33,127 nt of DNA from Oscillospiraceae bacterium. Lineage in GTDB: Bacteria; Bacillota; Clostridia; Oscillospirales; CAG-272. The translations under genes and the position numbers were made by a program. The stretch spans positions 1 to 33,127 of the forward strand of contig SVTQ01000026.1 of the NCBI GenBank assembly GCA_015063695.1, read 5' to 3'. The notes under the pieces were generated by a model, which was not told where the DNA came from, did not search any database, and saw nothing but the letters and a program-made list of their open reading frames with translations. This document shows positions 28,725-33,127 of the stretch, piece by piece. How positions within the stretch are numbered: the first letter of the stretch is position 1; every line of letters starts with the position of its first letter.

Positions 28725-30530
28725 TTACGACAAAACCGTATAATCAAAATCGGTATAGATACCGTCCGTCACTATCTCGATATCAAGGGAGCCTTTTCCC
28801 ATTGTGAGCCTTTTCGGAATATGGAAGTCGCTGTCGGCAAAGGCAAAAAACGTATTGATATTGCAGGTGTTCCATACACCCGCAAGCTCACCGTCAACGT
28901 ATACCTTTGCGTTTGCATTGAAAACTGACTGATCGTAAAGTCTGCGAAGCACAACGCCGTCATTTTCGGGGTCGATGGCAACCTTGAAGCAGATTTTTCC
29001 CTTTTCCGTTTTGTAACCTGTTTCAAGGAGGGGACGGGCTCTCATATCACTCTCAAGTCTGCCCTCGAGAGTATACTCTTCTCCGTCCGCCCTGTAGCCG
29101 TGCATTTCGCGCGAAGCCTCACTTGAAAGCCTGATATAGTCAGTCTGCCGATAGCCCGACACCGCCTGCCTGTAAGAGAAGCAGGTGGTGGTGTAATCGG
29201 AGAAATTCTGATCCACAGCACCGTGCTGAACGTCAAGCTTTATGCCGTTTTCAAAGGCTATGGGCATGTCAAGAAAATATCTGTAATACATAATGGGATT
29301 GTCAAGAGACTTTCTGAGGTCACAGTCGCCCTTGATATATACGTCGGTCAAACAGCCCGCACAGGGAGACTCATACTTCATGTTGGGCCAATAACATCCG
29401 AGATAAATATCCTCCGTTCCCGTACCGTTTATGGAAGGAGTTCTCTCGCCGTCAATATAGAAATGCTCGTTACCCTCGCAGTAGCTGCCGCCGACACCCT
29501 TGACACAGCTCTGAGAAAAACCGACAACGTGGCCTCTGCCGTAAAACTCACCGATGTTCCAGTCGGAGAAAAGAACCGTCGGGCCCTCTCTGTGGTCAGC
29601 GTAGAAATGTCCCGTTTCTTCCCTGTTATAGTTGTTTTCGTCAATAACAACGCCGAACTCGATGTCGTAAGGGTCCTTTGAAAGATTTACTATTCCGATA
29701 TATACCTTTTCAAAGAAAGGCATGGGGAGATAAAGAGATGTCGTGACGTATCCGTTTTCACGCTTTGAGGTAAGAACGTAAGAGTCTATGTCCTCCCATG
29801 TGCAGGGCTGAGCAAAGAGCGCAGGAACGGGACAGGCGATCTGAGGCACACGGGCATGGTCAAAACAGATATAGAAAAAGAGCTTTGAAATATCCGCATC
29901 CTCGGGAACTCTGAGGGTCATCTCACTGATAACTCCGGGCTCCTCAAGGGTAATAAGGTCGTTGTAGTGACCTCGCATCTCATATTTTTCGAGCCTTGCC
30001 TTTGATACTCGCTTTTCGCTGAAGGCATTTTCATAAATTTCCTTCTTTCCGAAATCGGGAATAACTCCGTCAGCATAGCTTTCATACATAATATGATAGT
30101 AGCACTTTGCCTTTTCAACGCCGCGGGCAATTATTCTGAGTCCGTTCTCGTAAGGTATCTGAATGAAGCAGTTACCGCAGCGGCAGTCCGCCTCCTCCCA
30201 GTGGCCTCTCTCCTCAAAGGTGTTGCCGATACCGGAAAGACCCTCGCACTCACCGTTGAAAAATCCCCAAAAGGTGGACTTATACCGAGGCGTTTCCTCT
30301 CCTCCGAAATAGAACTCAAGAAAAGCCTCCTTGGGAGGCACCGCCATCCATATACTTTTAATACATCCGCATCCGCTGTCCTCAAAAATAACGGACGTTT
30401 CCGCATCTATATCGTAAAGGTAGTGGCCCCAGTCTTCGTTTTCATATCTGCGGTCATAGCTTGAGACCTGCTTTACCCTCCTGCTTCGGGAAAGTATAGG
30501 TAAACTCATTAAGTCAAAATATTCGTACAT
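28725..30530 (-). CDS. DUF2961 / GH172-family protein
   Basis: A 601-residue protein without signal peptide, so probably cytoplasmic. The first half contains SRSRRVKQVSSYDRR, DIDAETSVIFEDSGCGCIKSIWMAVPP and PRYKSTFWGFFNGECEG. The second jelly-roll-like half has the signature EGNEHFYIDGERTPSINGTG followed by TEDIYLGCYW, where acidic residues are expected to be catalytic. Known GH172 members act on alpha-D-fructofuranosyl or alpha-D-arabinofuranosyl linkages; the substrate here is not assignable. Start ATG 30530 follows GGAGG by 5 nt; an in-frame start at 30569 would include it. No transporter or other sugar gene is adjacent, and the hip operon begins directly after it. Confidence 0.85.
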   Translation of the reverse strand: MYEYFDLMSLPILSRSRRVKQVSSYDRRYENEDWGHYLYDIDAETSVIFEDSGCGCIKSIWMAVPPKEAFLEFYFGGEETPRYKSTFWGFFNGECEGLSGIGNTFEERGHWEEADCRCGNCFIQIPYENGLRIIARGVEKAKCYYHIMYESYADGVIPDFGKKEIYENAFSEKRVSKARLEKYEMRGHYNDLITLEEPGVISEMTLRVPEDADISKLFFYICFDHARVPQIACPVPALFAQPCTWEDIDSYVLTSKRENGYVTTSLYLPMPFFEKVYIGIVNLSKDPYDIEFGVVIDENNYNREETGHFYADHREGPTVLFSDWNIGEFYGRGHVVGFSQSCVKGVGGSYCEGNEHFYIDGERTPSINGTGTEDIYLGCYWPNMKYESPCAGCLTDVYIKGDCDLRKSLDNPIMYYRYFLDMPIAFENGIKLDVQHGAVDQNFSDYTTTCFSYRQAVSGYRQTDYIRLSSEASREMHGYRADGEEYTLEGRLESDMRARPLLETGYKTEKGKICFKVAIDPENDGVVLRRLYDQSVFNANAKVYVDGELAGVWNTCNINTFFAFADSDFHIPKRLTMGKGSLDIEIVTDGIYTDFDYTVLS

Positions 30531-30639
30531 AATAGCCTCCGAAAAGGTGTTTTTAATATTATCCTGCAAAAAAAATCAAAAGACCATTTTTTGCTCTGAG
30601 CTCTTGCGCTGTTCAGTTCATGTTAAGCTGAACGCATCT

Positions 30640-31326
30640 TTACAAATACAAAACGTAATCCTCTTTATGATAATTGCCGAGATATTTATCGAGAATGGCT
30701 GTGTTTTTATACTCAAGAGCCTTTTCGGGGCAGCTTGAAACGCACCTTAAACATCTGATACATCTCGAATTTATTTTCCCATTCCGAATCGCCCCCACGG
30801 GACACTTCTCCTCACATTTTCCGCAGCTTGTGCAACGGTCATTTTTAGTGATCTTAACACCGATACGGCTGCGAAAAGCAGGAAAAATATCAGCAAGAGG
30901 ATTTTTAAAAGCCTTGGGAATACGTATTTTTTCAGGCTTGTTTATTCTCTCTGCAATAGGAAAAAGAAGCTTTGTGTCAAAGGATATGTCGCCGTCAAGG
31001 AAGGTGTGTCCCATAGGAATATACGCCCCTGCAATAACCTCACCGCTCACAATATTCTGAGCTTCATAAAGCACGTTGCCGTAGGATATCTTCCCATAAG
31101 TTGCAATAAGCACAACGTGCTCTGCCCTCAGCTCTTTCAAAAAGCTCTTAACGGGCTTTGGAATGTTCTGACAGTAAACGGGAAAAACAACAACAGCAAC
31201 CCCGCACGTCAAAAGACTTTCGCCCAAAGCTCCGATTTCTCTTATCTCACATGCCAACAGTCCTGCCAAAGCCCTTGAAACAGCAAGACTGTGACCGCTA
31301 CCGGAAAAACAGTAAACCACCGTCAT
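30640..31326 (-). CDS. EFR1-type flavodoxin-ferredoxin protein
   Basis: A 228-residue redox protein. The N-terminal flavodoxin-like domain (1 to about 145) has an FMN-binding start YCFSGSGHSLAVSRAL and VVFPVYCQNIPKPVKSFLKEL. The C-terminal ferredoxin (about 165-210) holds two [4Fe-4S] motifs, CTSCGKCEEKCPVGAI and CIRCLRCVSSCPEKAL. The ATG overlaps the stop of the upstream PP-loop gene in ATGA, so it is translationally coupled. It would deliver electrons, plausibly to the partner enzyme. No strong terminator follows; an inverted repeat GTTCAG/CTGAAC lies just after the stop. Confidence 0.9.
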   Translation of the reverse strand: MTVVYCFSGSGHSLAVSRALAGLLACEIREIGALGESLLTCGVAVVVFPVYCQNIPKPVKSFLKELRAEHVVLIATYGKISYGNVLYEAQNIVSGEVIAGAYIPMGHTFLDGDISFDTKLLFPIAERINKPEKIRIPKAFKNPLADIFPAFRSRIGVKITKNDRCTSCGKCEEKCPVGAIRNGKINSRCIRCLRCVSSCPEKALEYKNTAILDKYLGNYHKEDYVLYL

Positions 31327-32717
31327 ATTTCGTCACCCAAAAATTGGCGCATAATAGCGCACTCAGGTATCTCCTCAACGGAAAATCCGAGTAAATGCTC
31401 CATTTCATAAAGAGACTCTTCCTTCGTTCTGCCGCAATTACGGCTGGCGAGGGAAAATTCAAGAGCACTGAAAGGTATCATCTTACTCTTACAATGGTAA
31501 AACCTCAAAAACTGTGTGTGATCCTTGCACTTTTCAATTTTACAGCTCGTATGAAGCGCCTTGTTTTCATCTGCCGGAGGAACCCAGCCGCACTCGTTAA
31601 CAAGAATACTTTTCACCGCGTTCCAATCATATTTTCCGCCGCATATTTTATCAAGATCAACATGTACAAACGCAGGCACGTTACCCGTTGAGGAAGATCT
31701 CCTGATGCTTTTTGTGAAGGGTGGAAGAAGCTCGGGAACTGCGCGTATAGCCTCTACAATACCCGAAACAAGCTCATTTTTATAACCCGAGTGCTTTAAA
31801 ACGATATTATCTCCGTATGCAAGCTGCTTCATAGTCATAAGGGTTTGAAATTGTCCCTGCTTCAGAGGCGGATGAAGGGTAAGAACGCGCACCACATTCA
31901 TAACAAATGTCAAAAATCGGCTGTTTGCAAAAGAATAGGCGATTTTGGGAGCCATGTGATTATAGTAAAGTCCCAACATCTGAACGGGCTCATTTCCGGC
32001 GGCAAAATAAGGAACTCTGTTTGCCACAAGCTCGGGATAAAATAAAAGATATGCAAGGGAAGGACAAGCACAGGTATTGCCGTTTAATGAATAAAGCTTT
32101 TTATAAAACCTTCTCAGAACATTTTGACTGACTGAACGCGAAATAAACTCCACGTTGCCAAAGATCTTCTTTGCATTTTCAATACTTTTTGCCGCGCTGT
32201 CGGAAATATACGGTATTTCCCATGTCAACGCCAAAACACGCAGTCCCTTCACTTCGGAGAGATAGTAAAGCAAATATGCAGAATCCTTACCACCCGTGTA
32301 AAACAAAGCGATATCAAACCGTGATTTTTTACTGCGAGGGATCTCATCCACAAGCGGAACCACGCTCTTAAGCTCTTTCACATCGTTTGCAGTCTGACAC
32401 ATGGGGCAAAGTCCGCTTTCGTCAAACTCAAGACCGGGGATGATAAAATCATTTGCAAGACAACGGGAGCAAAATACAGCCTCGGAAAGGCTTTTCGGAA
32501 CAGTTTTCAGTTCGTTTTCAAAGACCACCTGCTCACCGATCAGTTTTCCAAGCACCGATATTTCATCTTCGCTCAGCTCACGCGGCAAGGAAGAAAGGAT
32601 CCTCGCCTGCTTCTTTGAAACGGCAACGTCATTCTTAAACAGATTGGGCACACTTCGCAAACCGTAATAATGCAAATTCTTATTTTCAAGCTTCCACCTG
32701 TTTTGAATATGGTACAT
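31323..32717 (-). CDS. Cys-rich PP-loop ATPase of unknown substrate
   Basis: A 464-residue protein. Residues 1-80 form an unrecognised domain (LHYYGLRSVPNLFKND.., VSKKQARILSSLPRELSEDE). A zinc-finger-like Cys set follows (Cys83, 86, 104, 107; FCSRC..GLEFDESGLCPMC), reminiscent of the N-terminus of N-acetyl sugar amidotransferases. The PP-loop YTGGKDSAYLLYYL (about 140-153) marks an adenylating enzyme of the ExsB/TtcA/WbpG superfamily. The central NTCACPSLAY and C-terminal ECGWV, TSCKIEKCKDH motifs add Cys residues that could hold an Fe-S cluster. Start ATG 32717 follows AGGGG by 8 nt. It is coupled to a ferredoxin gene. Candidate roles are sulfur or nitrogen insertion into a sugar, tRNA or peptide; none is proven. 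Confidence 0.75.
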   Translation of the reverse strand: MYHIQNRWKLENKNLHYYGLRSVPNLFKNDVAVSKKQARILSSLPRELSEDEISVLGKLIGEQVVFENELKTVPKSLSEAVFCSRCLANDFIIPGLEFDESGLCPMCQTANDVKELKSVVPLVDEIPRSKKSRFDIALFYTGGKDSAYLLYYLSEVKGLRVLALTWEIPYISDSAAKSIENAKKIFGNVEFISRSVSQNVLRRFYKKLYSLNGNTCACPSLAYLLFYPELVANRVPYFAAGNEPVQMLGLYYNHMAPKIAYSFANSRFLTFVMNVVRVLTLHPPLKQGQFQTLMTMKQLAYGDNIVLKHSGYKNELVSGIVEAIRAVPELLPPFTKSIRRSSSTGNVPAFVHVDLDKICGGKYDWNAVKSILVNECGWVPPADENKALHTSCKIEKCKDHTQFLRFYHCKSKMIPFSALEFSLASRNCGRTKEESLYEMEHLLGFSVEEIPECAIMRQFLGDEI

Positions 32718-32737
32718 TATCATCACCCCTTTTTTAA

Positions 32738-32766
32738 ATTATAACAGAAAGTACTCTCCAATTCAA
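32738..32766 (-). promoter_or_regulatory. Promoter of the PP-loop/EFR1 operon
   Basis: The minus strand has -35 TTGAAT (32761-32766), a 17-bp spacer and consensus -10 TATAAT (32738-32743), followed by AGGGG before the start. Confidence 0.78.
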
Positions 32767-32912
32767 GCCGCATTTCAATGTACAATAATAGAAAAACAGC
32801 TACATAAAACAGCAAAAAAACAAAGGGGGGTTCGGTGAACCCCCGACCACCCCTCTCGCTTCGCTCGGGGGGCGTATCATACACTGATTCAAATACAATA
32901 ACTTGAAATAAT

Positions 32913-32946
32913 AAAAGCAGGTATGCCAATCGGCATTCCTGCTTTT
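32913..32946. terminator. Bidirectional terminator-like hairpin
   Basis: The arms AAAAGCAGGTATGCC and GGCATTCCTGCTTTT pair with one mismatch around AATC and end in a T-run on both strands. No gene in the window ends here; it could terminate minus-strand transcription arriving from beyond the right edge. Confidence 0.65.
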
Positions 32947-32950
32947 ATGC

Positions 32951-32998
32951 GAAAGAGCGACTAAAAGGTGTATAAGTTGGGGAAAGAACGACCAAAAG
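32951..32998 (+). repeat. Short direct repeat
   Basis: GAAAGAGCGACTAAAAG (32951-32967) and GAAAGAACGACCAAAAG (32982-32998) match at 15 of 17 positions, 31 nt apart. They may be regulator sites upstream of a right-edge gene. Confidence 0.4.
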
Positions 32999-33098
32999 TA
33001 ATGTGGTTTTAAGAAAGGTCACGTGTTGTGTATTTAGTTTGGTTGAGATAGTTCTGCAAAGCAAGAAAGCGAAAGCGTTTATTGCCTGAAAAAAGGTG

Positions 33099-33127
33099 AT
33101 GGCTAAAAAAGTTACTAACATACATCT
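33099..33127 (+). CDS. Possible start of a plus-strand gene, cut by window end
   Basis: ATG followed by AKKVTNIH reads nine codons to the edge. AAAAGGTG lies directly against the ATG, closer than ideal. The opening resembles the start of some recombinases or ribosomal proteins, but nine residues are too few to name it. Confidence 0.3.

Larger units (their letters stand above)
32767..33098. other. Gene-free spacer with hairpins
   Basis: It contains two G/C-rich hairpins (GGGGGTTC/GAACCCCC at 32826-32844 and a CCCC..CTCGCTTCGCTCG..GGGG stem at 32850-32873), a terminator-like hairpin and a 17-nt direct repeat. A 68-residue frame on the minus strand runs through these hairpins and the operon promoter and is not supported. 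Confidence 0.55.

Noticed and set aside
32723..32929. A 68-residue minus-strand frame upstream of the PP-loop gene
   Set aside because: It crosses two G/C-rich hairpins and the operon promoter and lacks a ribosome-binding site.

Overview
The window looks like a chromosomal segment of a spore-forming, low-to-mid GC Clostridia member, most likely an uncultured gut or rumen Oscillospiraceae-type anaerobe. The basis is the spoIIGA-sigE pair, a stand-alone GerA/SpoVAF-family germination protein, type I dockerins on secreted enzymes, DUF1540 and DUF4830 proteins, an EFR1-type ferredoxin, and the dense GTAGGGG-type intergenic palindromes. This placement is inference from gene content; no rRNA or other taxonomic marker is present.

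Layout. 1-2200: rpmE, then the sporulation pair sigE and spoIIGA (all minus strand), with a spoIIG-like promoter of unusually long spacing. 2200-12600: a secreted-enzyme cluster on the minus strand, with three dockerin-DUF4838 proteins (two of them tandem paralogues that also share their promoter) and a dockerin alkaline phosphatase that carries the same accessory domain. Long repeat-rich spacers separate these genes. 12775-17935: a GerA-family germination protein, a THUMP-type rRNA methyltransferase, and a PhoR/PhoB-like two-component pair split by a 99-bp duplicated repeat. 18180-24503: housekeeping genes ychF, mgtE, rpe, ispF, ispD and pepD. 24504-27140: a hairpin-rich spacer, a membrane-anchored DUF4830 protein, a 20-nt-period palindrome array, a DUF1540 Cys-rich protein and a YwaF-like membrane protein. 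27144-28614: a three-gene HipBST-like toxin-antitoxin operon with three operators and an apparently leaderless antitoxin gene. 28725-30530: a cytoplasmic DUF2961/GH172 enzyme. 30640-32717: a two-gene operon of a Cys-rich PP-loop ATPase and a flavodoxin-ferredoxin protein. 32718-33127: a non-coding spacer and perhaps the first codons of a plus-strand gene.

How the genes fit together. The dockerin enzymes are predicted to be exported and held on a cohesin-bearing scaffold encoded elsewhere; DUF4838 proteins are presumed glycan-active and the phosphatase could remove phosphate from the same substrates. HipB, HipS and HipT form one translationally coupled unit. The PP-loop/EFR1 pair is coupled by a 4-nt overlap and is the best candidate for an undescribed redox-assisted modification system. 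Most remaining genes are ordinary.

The most distinctive non-coding feature is several families of short palindromes whose stems differ between copies while staying paired and whose loops, linkers or ends are conserved: the GTAGGGG family (eleven copies), a GGGGTYCTC-flanked hairpin cassette (three), 13-nt hairpins joined by ATATMAC linkers (two arrays), and a composite 3' end element (two). All calls come from reading the sequence without database searches.
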